Shown here in pieces: positions 35,281-47,318 of a stretch of 64,000 nucleotides of DNA (positions are counted from its first letter, which is position 1; each line of letters opens with the position of its first letter). Both the position numbers and the translations under genes were made by a program. Source of the stretch: Bactrocera neohumeralis (lineage: Eukaryota; Arthropoda; Insecta; Diptera; Tephritidae). The notes under the pieces were generated by a model. That model searched no databases, was not told the origin of the DNA, and saw only the letters and a list, made by a program, of their open reading frames with translations. The stretch is from positions 13,912,144-13,976,143 of the forward strand of contig NC_065920.1 in assembly GCF_024586455.1 (NCBI RefSeq), given 5' to 3'.

Positions 35281-36269
35281 CTTTGAAAGATGTGAGGAAT
35301 ACCAAAGTGGAGAGTTCGTGCCTGTAAAAAGCGCAAAGAGGCGGCGCATTTATTAATTTTGGAGCAATAATTAGCTGGATCTCAACCTTTCCAAAACAAT
35401 TGTGTCAATATTTTTCTGTACTTCTAAAAAATATGCGTTGAAAAACAAAATAAATAAGTACACAAATATACTTAATATTTACTATGTAAACACACTTGTA
35501 CTAGACATGATACAATCGTATATACTATATATGTATAACTTGTTAGTATGTAAGTCATGGCTAACTATAGGATATTGACGCAAAATGGTGTTTTGCACAA
35601 AACTTGTGATTTATTGTATGAACTTAATGTTATAGCCATAAGTTTTTTTATATTTTATTAGACACTTAATTATTAAGACATACAAATGTTTGGTAATAAG
35701 GTTATTTTTATAAATGAAAGACTTCCGCTTTGGAGACTATATGTTACAAAAATAAAATAAAAGATGGATTGCTAACTTTTTAAGATAATAACATAACACA
35801 AAAACAAGAGTTTTTATGCTGACTACATCATAATTATTTCCGCGTTTCCATTTTATAAAGTAATGTAGTAATTTGTTGGTAGATTTTACATAGAGCAGTT
35901 TTGAAACCGGAAATATGGTATACACCGGTAACATGTGCATGTCAAAAGGTAACCAAAATTAAAATAAAATATAAAAAAAAAACAAGAAAAACCTAAACTT
36001 AGATGTCACTGAAGCTATAATACTCTTAACAAATACAAAAATCTTCGAGAAATAGGTACGTGTGGAAAATTTTAAATAAAACTGAGAGATATGACAGAGA
36101 AAAATGTCTAAATCAACTCAGCTCGTCATGTTCGTCCTATGATATGAGTATACATCTAGGTTACGATCCTTTTTGAGTTTAAGTATTGTAGAACTTAAAA
36201 TTGCTTTTGAGTGTACATATATTTAGAAGGTACAGACCGTATCATCTGCCACAGATCACAGAACAGCAC
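35281..36269. other. AT-rich DNA, no gene seen
   Basis: No exon, RNA or recognised repeat. It may be intron downstream of the UTR-like block. Confidence 0.35.
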
Positions 36270-37080
36270 GCCAAAACAATAAAACTCAGTAGAATTGGTA
36301 AAAATATCCGATTTTTTCTATCCCAGCTGGTCAATGTCTCTTAATATGATGATTTTTATGGGCTTGAGAGAGACGCTGATACTTGCCCTCTGCTTATGTC
36401 CGGCTTTATCTAGAACTCGCCTTATTTATAGGAATATATCCCGCTCCCAGCGTATCATCATTCTCCGCACATGCCCTCATTCTGCGTTGAATCTTATCTT
36501 AGGTGCCCTTTGATGATCGCTACAATATTACTAAGTTCCCTTTGGTCTAAAAGTAGAATCTTTTTGGTCTGTTAAACAACACTGCCTTAAAATCAATTTG
36601 TGATATGCCCAGTGTTATAAGATCTGAAGTGTTTCTTTACTGTGCATTGCTTCAGACAACCTTTGAAAGAGCTGAATGGTCTTAGGCAGCTTAGGGGAAT
36701 TGTATTTCCAGCTGCCCCCGAGCGAGCCTTTTCATTTCTTTCTATTCCTATATGACTGGTTATCCAAATGATATTAACTAAGTTATCTACTAGGTATTGC
36801 CTGCTTCCATAACCTAACGCAGTGAGCGTAGTATGCCGCTTGGTTGTTCACTAAAATATTGACGAACTTGCTGGTTAGAGCAGCTGCCAACTTGGCACGT
36901 TCTGTTAAGCCCAAACTTAGACCTGAAAAACTAAAATTCAGTCTTATGGTCCTTGTCAAAAAGTTGGATGCTACCAAAAGAAGCTCCCGTTCCTATTTCA
37001 CCCTTTGATCCGTCGCTGTATACGTAGATTTCGACGTTGGAACTGTTGATAAAAGAACTATTGATAAATTTCTTCCTACT
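36270..37080 (-). mobile_element. Degenerate I-type LINE fragment with RNase H (minus)
   Basis: On the minus strand, at about 37040-36940, the frame reads VEIYVYSDGSKGEIGTGASF, the RNase H start motif (YxDGSK) with the GTGA box of I-clade ORF2 proteins. Following frames (GLNRTCQVGSCSNQQV..., then PKIRFNAECGHVRRMI) resemble the linker and zinc-knuckle remnants. It is interrupted by many stops. The 5' part (endonuclease and RT) is absent. Confidence 0.6.
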
Positions 37081-39278
37081 AGGGAATGAAAACGTGGTGT
37101 TTAATTCCTCACAGATCTCTTTTGCTCGGTCGCATTGTCAATTTAGACCGAGTTTATTAAAAAGGTCGAGTATGATACCATATCCGCAGTCTGGCTTCAA
37201 AGGCCTAAGATCATGGATACACCGGCCGTAAGCATTGCCCATACTTTAATTGAATATATTCGACACATATCATTGTTATCGAGGTTAAGTGTTCCACCAA
37301 GTACTTTCGAGATTTACATTGCATGCAAATATGTTTTCCAATATACAATATATATTTTCTAGTATATTTGCTTTACAAAAGCCAGTAGTTAGCTTAAAGA
37401 ACATTTCTCTCCTTCTTTCAAGTAGAAATAATCCACAATGTGTTGACATCTATTTATGAAAACTCGGCCATTTTCAACACAAATATGAAAAACATAATAA
37501 TCTGAAACGAATTCATAGCAAAAAGTGCAATGTATGCTTCAATGCCTGCCTTCTGCTGCCTAAGCGCTATACATTTAGTAGTGCCATTACAACAACAATC
37601 AGTTTTTTGTTAATTCAGCAGTGTACATTGTAGTTATAGTAGGAGTTCATAGACCCGAATAAATGGAGTAAAAACGATAAACAACAAGAACAACGGTAAC
37701 GTTGGTTACATAACTGAAAAATGGCGCTGACAGCAGTATAAATAAACCGTTGCATACATACATAGTTGCTAATACCTGTGGCTGAGCACGGAGACAACAC
37801 CGTAATGGGAGTTCAAAAATGCTAGTTTGTATAATGAAAACATTGGACGCGGACGACCTAGTGACCCATATGAACAAAGCCAACTACTATTGCGTTTATG
37901 AGCTGCAAGGGTTAATGCACCATTTTTTGCAACGTGCAACATTTTCTACTTCCGCATTCTATATTTAGCTAGTCTGTAGGTTGTAGTTTAAATGCGCTGT
38001 CAAATGTGAACCGCACAGCGGCCGCGGTGGCATGCGGAAGTCAGGTCAAAGCATGCAATTATTAAGGTATTTTCTGGCTGTGATTAACGATAACGTTGGC
38101 AAAGTAGTGGATATTTGCATGAGCGCGAGCTTTTATTGCTACAATGGCAATTTGATTAGATATGATGATGAAGGGTTGGTTGGTTCTAAAGGTGCTTTGA
38201 ATGTGGGGAATATACATAGTTCCAAAGCAAATATGAACACATATATTGAATTATACTCTGTAAAAGTCGCTAAAAAACCGGGTTTAACACCAACAAAATT
38301 TTTTCTAAGAGTTACTAACTAGTAATATACCCGTTAGTTTTGAGAAAAACGCGTTTGGAGTTGAACTGATTGAACTGAGCGACTACACTTTTAAAGGCTG
38401 TAACTCAAAAACTATTTGAGCTATCGATTTAAAATTTTAGCATGCTATTTTCAAAGCTATATGCTAACGAAATAAGCGAAAAATCAGCAAAATTATTTTT
38501 TGGAATATCACATTAGGTGTGATATTTCGTAAATGCTGCAAACTCAAATACAGCGCGTCATGCTTTTTGTGCGCTTAAATATTGCCAAAACATATGTGTA
38601 TAACATACATAGCTCATGCTCCGCAACAGTTTTCGCTCATTTTCCACAGCTAAGCACACTCAAATATACATACAGCCATTGTTACATATTAGTATATTAC
38701 GCACAATGAATTCGGCATTCAAATAAAGTGATTTCTCATGTTTACATGCGCTTTTGTTTCAAATATGTTAAATACTATGTGTTGACCTAGCCCACTTTGT
38801 CCTAGTCAGCCATAAATCTATACATACATATGTACATACACACATAAATGCGTACATTTGTCTTTGTCCCCTTACCAGCCACTTGCAAACCGCGAATGCT
38901 CGCGCAAAATAAATATTAGCTGACGGCAAAAAGCAAATTGGCTATTGTTTGACTACTCGTCGGATTTCGACCGATATTTGGAAATATTACACGACAAAAA
39001 TATTATTGCTGTCAATGACACTTGGGGCGTTGGGGAAAACCAATTCGTGGTTACTAACTCTAAAGTTTAGCAAACGAAAACAGACAAACTTAAAAAGTGC
39101 GTCAATATTGGTAGTTTTACTTTCAGTAGAGCAAATAGAAATAACTGTAAATAACGGGTGGGTAGAAATATTTTTATACAAAAAAATTTTATTTGATTTT
39201 TAGATAGTCACATATTACTATTAAAATAAAATATATAACATTTTTCGATATTTTTTTTGTTTATTTTTAATATATACC
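37081..39278. other. Unique DNA, no gene seen
   Basis: The 96-codon frame at 38032-38322 has a true ATG but no identifiable domain and lies in low-information sequence; I do not call it a gene. The part at 38810-38850 has (TACA) microsatellite runs. Confidence 0.4.
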
Positions 39279-39681
39279 AAGAAAAAACGTTAACTTCGGG
39301 TGCACAAAGCTTTAATACTTTTCACACCAGTATGTTTCAAAGCATATAAAGGATAAAAGTTCTTTATCTTGATTTTGAACGGTCAGTTTGTATGACAGCT
39401 ATATGCTTTAGTGGTCCGATCTAAACAATACGGTCGGAGATTATAGCACGGACTTAGAAAATAATCCGTGTCAAATTTCATGAAGATACATTGTCAAATA
39501 AAGTTTTCCATACAAGGACTTGAGTTTGAACGGTTAGTTTGTATGATAGCTATGTGCTACAGTGGTCCAATATAGTTGTTTCCGACAAATGAGCAGCTTT
39601 TGGGGAGAAAAGTTTATGTGATAAATTTCTGGTCCATATCTCAGATTAAATCGACTCAGCTCAGCGCGCTGTTCATTTATA
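39279..39681 (+). mobile_element. Helitron-like element, 5' portion interrupted by a mariner
   Basis: Starts with ccaagaaaaaacgttaac and ttcgggtgcac, the same terminal pattern as at 59328. Two units follow, with gtttgtatgacagctatatg (39389) and gtttgtatgatagctatg (39537), 148 bp apart. The terminal module gacaaatgagcagcttttgg...gactcagctcagcgcgctgttcattta then stops at the TA where the mariner at 39682 begins. The element resumes after it. Confidence 0.65.
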
Positions 39682-40473
39682 CGAGGGTTGCCTTTCATTT
39701 GGCGGAATTTGGCAAAACTGGTGCTGCAATCTGGCAACTAACAACTTTATCTTAATGTTTGACAATTTTTATATGGTACATACTAAGAACTGGTATATCA
39801 ACAGCGTGCTTTGTATTGTTTACAGTAACTTAAAATATTCATCTCGACCAAAAAGTGAAATTAAATCGCTTTCCGAGCTCTGTAACAGTGCATCGATAAA
39901 ATTAAGTTCAATTTTTGACAATGAAGCTTCATCAAGGACCAGTGTTTAACGTTGATATGGTGAATTCAATCGATCTCTCCAACACGAATTTCGTGAAGGT
40001 TCAAGGTTCCGAAGAACAATATCTTCACGTTACCTATCGTGAAATTCAGACAAATTGGGGAAGTCCGACCATAATGTAAGTAATGTTTCGATTGCTTAGT
40101 AGCTTAAGTTAACACAAAAAACTATTTAGACCTATTAAAAAAGAATGGATGCAGAAGTGCTCGGCGTTTGGGAACCACACGAGTTATCATAAAAAATCTC
40201 ATGAACTGGACTGCCATCGACGAATCACAACAAATTAGGTACATTTCTGAAATGGACGGTTTCCAGTGACCTAAAGAGGCGGTTGATGCGTTCAGAAAGC
40301 ATGTTTTGGAGATATCACAATGATAGAGGCAAAAGTGTTTCGACAATTGGCTCGAATTCATGCAAAAGTGTATAGATCTTAATGGAGAACATTTCGAAGA
40401 ACAAGAAAGCGATTTTCAATGTTTAATATTTGCTTGTATTCTCTGATATCGAAATATACAAGGTAACCTTGGG
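39682..40473 (+). mobile_element. Mariner remnant, CGAGGGTTGCC family (copy 3), nested in Helitron
   Basis: Left end CGAGGGTTGCCTTTC directly after TA (39680-39681); right end near 40459-40473 (caaggtaaccttggg) is a diverged inverted copy. Interior frames are scrambled but keep mariner blocks, for example AVDAFRKHVLEISQ at about 40276-40320 and FDNWLEFMQKCIDLNGEHFEEQ just after. No intact catalytic domain. Confidence 0.75.
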
Positions 40474-40525
40474 TGTTACAAGCAACGTGGTCAACTTAAG
40501 ATACTCTCTTCAGGGTATAATGACA
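40474..40525 (+). mobile_element. Helitron-like element, distal remnant after nested mariner
   Basis: Sequence gtgttacaagcaacgtgg...actctcttcagggtata matches the standard end (gtgttacaaacttcgtggc...ccctgttcagggtata) of the tandem-repeat element interrupted at 39681. Some of the element between gatcattta and gtgttacaa is missing. Confidence 0.55.
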
Positions 40526-41675
40526 TGCTTGCAGGTTTTTTGGCCAACCAAATACATATGTATACAAGTATGTACTTCCGCATAAAAAAATATAACCTTC
40601 ATGTGGATTGAAATGTGTTTTTCTCAAGCAAAATATGCATTTAAATTATTCATTCTCGCAAGATTTATGAAACATGTATACCAAAGAGACAACACTCTGC
40701 ATTTTAATAACGAAAATATTTCGTTACACAGCGCTAATTTACATAACAGGGCAAAGTTAACAATTATTAAAAAAAAACCTGAAATTAACATTATCTAAAA
40801 TGAGCAAAATAGTAAACAAAATATTAAATTATATGAGTAAACATTTAGTGGTAAATACTGGTGCTGTTTTCTCTATATTTTGCTTAGGTTTCCCACTGTT
40901 TTATATATGGTCTCTACGACTCTACAGCGTAAACTCTTGTATTTAAAAAGTAATGCAAATAATGTAGAAACAATAGCTATAAAATCGCCATAACCACAAA
41001 CTAATCACTGCCTGCCGTACGTTTGTGGATGTCGAACAAAACCGTTAAAATAAAAAGCCAATAAGTGCCGGTAATAACAAAGTTAATAACAGCATACCAA
41101 CAATTAAATACGCTTAAAGCGGAGGCTAATTAAAAAATAATTTTAAATAGTTTTTTGCAGCGCTCAAAAGGCATGCCTAATTAGTACTGCGCACGTGCGT
41201 ACGACCCTAAGTGCAGCTTCAACTTTCACTACTTGAGCAAAGGTATTTTTGATTTTCAAAGTGGCCACAATAAACCTTAAAACCGGAGTAAACAAAAGTA
41301 AACACATTCCATTAGTTTGTGGCTTACTTTGAATAACACTTAAATGCGACGAGTGGCTAATATGTAGCTATAAATATGAGTCTGCGCTGCAGTGTTGCAT
41401 TTTATTAAGCCACATAGCGCGCACTGTGTAATGTGCGTTGGAGAAGCTGAAGTGGCATCGATGATCACTTCTAGTTTTTGTAGTTTGTTGGAAGTGTTGT
41501 TTTTTGTTGCTTATCTATCGGTTATTTAGAAAAAAGCATTGAGTGCCACTTAAAAGAAGATAATAAATCAAAATGCAAATTAACTTATTTAAATTTTGTA
41601 TTAGCAGCCTTGACTGACAAGGTGTTAGTGGCAAGATTAATGCTCTTTATTTTAACTGTTACATAATAGTTTAAT
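40526..41675. other. Unique AT-rich DNA, no gene seen
   Basis: No exon, RNA gene or recognised repeat is visible in this stretch. Confidence 0.4.
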
Positions 41676-42737
41676 TATACTCTCGCAACAAAGTTGCTAA
41701 GGAGAGTATTATAGTTTTGTTCACATAACGGTTGTTTGTAAGTCCTAAAACTAAAAGAGTCAGATATAAGGTAATATATACCAAAGTGATCAGGGCGACG
41801 AGTAGAGTCGAAATCCGGATGTCTGTCTGTCCGTCCGTCCGTCCGTGCAAGCTGTAACTTGAGTAAAAATTGAGATATCATGATGAAACTTGGTACTCGT
41901 ATTCCTTGGCTCCATAAGAAGGTTAAGTTCGAAGATGGGCAAAATCGGCCCACTGCCACGCCCACAAAATGGCGGAAACCGAAAACTTATAAAGTGTCAT
42001 AACTAAGCCATAAATAAAGATATTAAAGTGAAATTTGGCACAAAGGATCGCATTAGGGAGGGACATATTTGGAAGTAATTTTTTTGGAAAAGTGGGCGTG
42101 GCCCCGCCCCTACTAAGTTTTTTGTGCATATCTCGGAAACTATTATAGCTATGTCAACCAAACTCTACAGAGTCGTTTTCTTCAGGTATTTCCATATACA
42201 GTTCAAAAATGGAAGAAATCGGATAATAACCACGCCCACCTCCCATACAAAGGTTATGTTCAAAATCACTAAAAGTGCGTTAACCGACTAACAAAAAACG
42301 TCAGAAACACTAAATTTTACGGAAGAAGTGGCAGAAGGAAGCTGCACCCAGGCTTTTTTTAAAAATTGAAAATGGGCGTGGCGCCGCCCACTTATGGACC
42401 AAGAACCATATCTCAGGAGCTACTAGACCGATTTCAATGAAATTCGGTATAAAATATTTTCTTAACACCCTGATGACATGTACGAAATATGGGTGAAATC
42501 GGTTCACAACCACGCCTTCTTCCAATATAAAGCTATTTTGAATTCCATCTGATGCCTTTTTTGTATAATACGAGTATATACATTAGGAACCAATGATGAT
42601 AGCGGAATAAAACTTTACAAAAATACGGTATTTGAAAAATATGTAAATGACGTATTATGAAATCTCGATTATCACTTTACCATGCGAGAGTATAAAATGT
42701 TCGGTGACACCCGAACTTAGCCCTTCCTTACTTGTTT
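41676..42737 (+). mobile_element. DINE-1/mini-me-like Helitron-type element (copy A, 1062 bp)
   Basis: Begins tatactctcgca (41676-41687) and has the inverse tgcgagagtata at 42683-42694, then a hairpin gttcggtgacacccgaac (42699-42716) and the end ttagcccttccttacttgttt. A (GTCT)(GTCC)n array at about 41820-41847 follows gatcagggcgacgagtagagtcg, the layout known from dipteran mini-me/DINE elements. Repeated gtgggcgtgg and ccacgccc boxes occur inside. No gene; frames here are by-products. Nearly the same sequence occurs at 53327-54398. Class assignment is from memory of structure, not a database search. Confidence 0.65.
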
Positions 42738-43350
42738 ATTATATAATTTGTTTTTGGTGAAAAGATTTATGGATATCTAATAATATTTTTGAACAAAGAT
42801 TTCATTGTCAAACATTTATCCGTATGGCTCGAAAAGGGAGGACGGAGCTGGTGCCGGGATATACTGTGCAGAGTTGGGCAGAAGTCAGCCTTTCAAGCTG
42901 TCGAACCATTACATTATATTTCAAGCAGAGGTCTTTGCTATTGGGAAACCTCGTATCGCGTAACGGTCAGAAGTGTCTTAGCAAGCAGGGCAGCAATGGA
43001 GAGTGTCCCCAGAAACGAGCGACTTCACTTTTAGTGGGTGCCAACTTACAAAGGCATCGATGACAATGAGATAGTGGACGGATCGCCAAGAGTGGTGTAC
43101 GACTGTTATCCGATAACGTGGTAAGCATATGCATTATTTGCATGATGATCTGGATGATCTGAACAAGAGCATAGAAAGGAAGGTTAAAGTTCAATGGAAT
43201 ATAGGGATGCAAAACTGCAAAGGTCGTGTGCGCTGGCGCCCTGAAGGATGACTATTGCTCATGAACTACGTAACGGCACCCCACCTGACATCGCTAAGGA
43301 CCAAAACTGGTATATGCGTGGCTCACGAGCCTACAAGACTAACCTAATCT
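42738..43350 (+). mobile_element. I/R1-type LINE 3' fragment (RNase H)
   Basis: From about 42853 a frame reads GAGIYCAELGRSQPFKLSNHYIIFQAEVFAIGKP, an excellent match to the LINE RNase H core (GxGxYCxEL...FQAE). At about 43033 another frame reads WVPTYKGIDDNEIVDG, the WVPGHxGIxGNExAD motif. The segment between is deleted. It ends near 43350 with taacctaatctaacctat, the usual 3' tail, and is followed at once by a mariner fragment. 5' truncated and frameshifted. Confidence 0.7.
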
Positions 43351-43354
43351 AACC

Positions 43355-43930
43355 TATAATTTTCCGGTTGGTTTTGTTAGATGGCATTAGAAAGAATAGT
43401 TTTGGCTACGTGTACTATCAGGACAACGCCAGGCCACACATTTTAATAGCGACTCGTAAGCAGCTTCGGAAGCTTGATTGGGTGGTTCTTATCCATCCAC
43501 CTTGTAGCCCAGAGCTGGTGCAAAGTGATTACTACTTGTTCCTCTCTTCGCCGAATGATTTTGCTGGTAAAAAATACGTATTAAGAGAAGTTTGTGAAAA
43601 TCGATTGTCAGAGGTTTTTGCCAATAGGGACGAGGGTTTCTATGATAAGTTTCACAGACGGATCTACGTAACGGAACGTGTCCTGACTTGCATCCAGTCA
43701 ACTAAAGATACTTCAGGTAGATTTTCTGCCGCTATAACAACAACAACAGATAATTTATAAGAGTAAAATTATGCATAATGAACCTATTTTTGCGATTAGG
43801 GATGAGGGTGTCTATGATAAGTTGCACAGTCGGATCTACGCTACCAGAAACTGCCCGGATTTTTCTTCGGTCAAGAACTGTCAATACGGCGGCATACACC
43901 CAAAGCGGTGCAAATTTTACCTGAAATAAC
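43355..43930 (+). mobile_element. Mariner C-terminal fragment with internal duplication
   Basis: The open frame at 43368-43760 reads YVYYQDNARPH (second catalytic Asp), then RKLDWVVLIHPPCSPELVQSDYYLF (third acidic block with Asp), NDFAGKKYVLREVCENRLSEVFANRDEGFYDK, as in DD34D mariners. The N-terminal half and first Asp are missing. A 58-base block at 43615-43673 recurs, diverged, at 43787-43844, giving a second partial C-terminus. No active enzyme. Confidence 0.75.
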
Positions 43931-45839
43931 TAAGCTGATTAAAACCTTGAATTTAATGTAAAAATAATGGATTTCCTTTTACTAGGCCTTACATTAAAGG
44001 ACACAAATTCGAAACAATGCTTTAATTATATTTTAAGTAGACAATATTGCATTTTCTTAGAAACAGAAACTATTTTCACACAAAAATAATTGCAATTTCG
44101 AGGAAAGCTTCAATGAAAACCCCTTAGTCACCTTCCATTCCTTGAAGTGACTTACTCACAGTCAAGGTAAATGCAATCACTGCAAAATGTCAGAACACAA
44201 TATTCCTTGGCTTCCGGACCAAAGCCGAAAGGGAAATTCGTGGAAAAATTGTGAGAAAATTGAATGAATGTTGCAACCAAGCAAACCACCAACATTAACA
44301 ACTTTCCGTCACTCGGAAAGCAAGCACATACATACATACACGGCACTGCTTAACTTTTGACCCGCATTCTAGTGTTGCAATTGCAATTGCTTAAGCAAAA
44401 GTTTTCGCAACAATGGCGACGCTGGCCACAGACGGTAGAGGCGGTGGCGCAAGTTGAAGAATTCTGAGAATGCATTGAGCAAAGAAAATCGAAAATAGAA
44501 AAACCAGCAAAACAATTATTTTAGTAAAAATACTTTGTGATTGTTCACAAGCAGTCATTGTCATTTTGTTTGTGGTGGCACAAATACTAGCACACAGGTT
44601 GCCATAGTAAACTTGCAACAACAAGTATATATATATATATATATATAATGAACTTACATACATGCATACAAACATAAGAAAGATGTAAAAGTCGCATTTA
44701 TCGCTAGGGAAGTAAACAACCTTCACAGACTCGGTGGTAATGCATTAAGGTGACACGACGGATGGGTGCAGCGCTCGAAGCGACCACAAAAAAGGGCGAA
44801 AGCGCTGAGGTAAATAACCTGTATAAACTGTAAGAAATAGTTTGCAACGCTAAAAATCAATGCACTTTACTTTCAAGCTTCTCCATATGCTAACCGGTAT
44901 GGCGGGGTGAGAGCATTGGCGCTGATCTAACAAAAAATAGAGACAATAACTGACTAGCTGACGACAGAATGTCTGCCTTGACTTGAGGCGAAGAGCAAGC
45001 AACAATTTAAGCAGCGCAACAAAATTAAAACATGAAGTGGGAAATGCTTGCTGACTTCTAAAAATATACGGCAAATGTGGTGGTGTTGCTGTCCCCAACG
45101 AAATGCTGCAAAAAGCAGGCGAAATTTTTTCAAAATTATACACACAGTTGTGGGTATGTACCAGGTGGTTTTGTTGGCTGTGTGTTTCTTGCACAGTTAC
45201 CAAATTAAGCTGTCGATTTACATGGTCGGTTGGTTGGGTCGCTTGCCTGGGTTTGCCTTACTTAACATACAAGCTATACATATTCGAAGTATTTATGTAA
45301 GGTTGTACATATGTATATGTATACGTGTTTCGTGTTAAAGGTTTGTGGTCTCTTTTTTGTTGCTAGGTGTGCTACAACTATATTAAGGTGTTCGTCTTTT
45401 TGTGGCTTTGCGGTGTAGCCGCGTCAAAAGGCCAAAAATAACTGTGCAATAATTTGCTAAACAATCATAACCATAATATTGGTTGGCAAAATTTATATAC
45501 ACTCCTACTTGTGTGTTGTTCACGAATATTGACATTATGCTAATTTTGTTTACCAGCTTTTGTTGACAATTCACCGATTCACTGGTTTACAAAAATAGCA
45601 AAACAAAAAAAAAAAATAGTGCAAAATAAACTGAGCACAGATTCCTTTGGTAATAAACTGTGAAAATACAAATTTTTTGCATAATATTGACAATAATATA
45701 ACAGAATATTGGTGCATAATATTTTATATGGAATTGAATCAGAGGTAGGTGTAAGTAAAACAAAAGTAATTTTAAGCATTCCTGTCGGGTTTAGGTATCT
45801 AGAAGGTATCTGAAGGTTTAATGAACTTCATTACTACAG
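43931..45839. other. Unique DNA with TA microsatellite, no gene seen
   Basis: (TA)n array at about 44626-44647. Open frames at 44391-44726 and 44850-45203 (minus) have no recognised domains and come partly from microsatellite sequence. No gene called. Confidence 0.4.
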
Positions 45840-46610
45840 CTGTACGGTATGGTAGATTATAGCGGTGCTCTGGACAATAATCCATGCGAAATTTCGTGAA
45901 GATATCTTGTCAAATAAAAATGCTTTCCACATAAGAACTTGATTTCGATTGGTCAATTTGTATGGCAGCTATATGTTATAGTGGTCCGATCTAAACTATT
46001 TGTTCAGAGATTGTAACGGTGCCTCAGCCATTAATCTATGCCAAATTTCGTGAAGATATCTTGTTAAATTTAAAAGGTTTCCATATATGGCCTTAATTTT
46101 GATGGTTCAGCTTGAATTGTAGTTATACTCTATTAGTGGATCGATCCGAGCAATATGTTTGGAGATTGTAGCGTTGACCTGGACAATAATCCATGCCAAA
46201 TTTCATGCAAATATCTTGCTAAATTTGAAAACTTGCCAAACAAGGACTTAGTTTTAATGGGTCAGTTTGTATGGTAGCTATACGCTATAGTAGCCTGAAT
46301 CGAACAATATGTTCGGAAACTGTTCTGTTTTCTTGGAAAATAATAAATGCCAAATTTCATGCACATATCTTGTTAAATATAAAAGTTTTCCATACGAGGA
46401 CTTGACATTGATCCGTCAGTTTGTGTGGTTCCGACGAAAGAGCAGCTTCTTGATAAGAAAAGCTCGCATACTAATATATATAATATATATGTATCTCAAA
46501 AACTGAGGCGCTGGTTTGCGTATATTTGGCTAAATCGGCTCAGTTTTTAATGCTGACAATTATAGGTACATATACTTCATAGGGACGACGTTTCCTTTTA
46601 GATTATAAAA
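45840..46610 (+). mobile_element. Helitron-like element with four ~153-bp tandem units
   Basis: Units are marked by gtatggcagctatatgttat (45959), a diverged box near 46112 and gtatggtagctatacgctat (46269), about 154 bp apart, plus a first partial unit at 45840. Between them are gagattgtagcg, aataatccatgcc and aatttcatgcaaatatctt. The terminal module gacgaaagagcagcttcttg...gctcagtttttaatgctgacaattata...gacgtttcctt ends near 46610. The left terminal sequence is too diverged to define. Confidence 0.6.
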
Positions 46611-47318
46611 AATAACTAAATTCCCGCACATAACAGACACTTGCATATGTCAATTGTGCACTCAACAGTACCTCACTTGCTGACAGCGTTTTTAAAGTCA
46701 AAGCCTTTGGTATTTCGGTGAATTGATTGCTGCGAGTTCGAAAGTAATCGTAAAGCAATTTGCCAATAATTCAACTGCAAACTATACTTATATGCAAAAT
46801 ACAAAAACTCTTGTTGCTACCGTCCTATTTCTGCGTATGCGGGCTGGAGGGCAAAAAATCATGTAACGAATTGCGGCAAAATGTATTGCTTAGGCAGCCA
46901 ATTTTCGACAGACATCAATCAAATGTAACACCGCCAGCAAAAGTAAAAACTACACAACATAACAATTGAATGGCGTACAGTTGCAGCGGCCAACAATAAA
47001 CAATAGTGATTATATTATTAATTTGGCATTAAGGTGCACAAAACGACCAAACAATAACAAAACCTCCAGTAGGGAGAAAATAAAAAATGTAACAGCATAG
47101 ACTAATCGTTTTTAATGCAACGAAAATGAAAATGACCTAATTTCGGCTTTTTTACGTGGAATTGGTATTGGAGAGAAAAGTAAGCGAGTGAATGTGTGCT
47201 TGTTTTAAAAGTGGCAGGTTCGCGGATGCACGCAGCGCTTTAAAACTTTTACGAATTTTAATTAAATTTACACGTGCAACATCATGTGGCGCGTAATATG
47301 ATCTGTTGAAAATTTGTT
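46611..47318. other. Unique DNA between two Helitron-like arrays
   Basis: No exon, RNA gene or repeat is recognised; about 700 bases of ordinary noncoding sequence. Confidence 0.4.

Noticed and set aside
38032..38322. 96-codon ATG frame
   Set aside because: No domain, ordinary length for chance frames here and no supporting context.
41675..42129. Minus frames repeated almost identically at 53283-53821, suggesting a protein family
   Set aside because: They are two copies of the same noncoding DINE-like element; frames shift between copies and lack a start in common.
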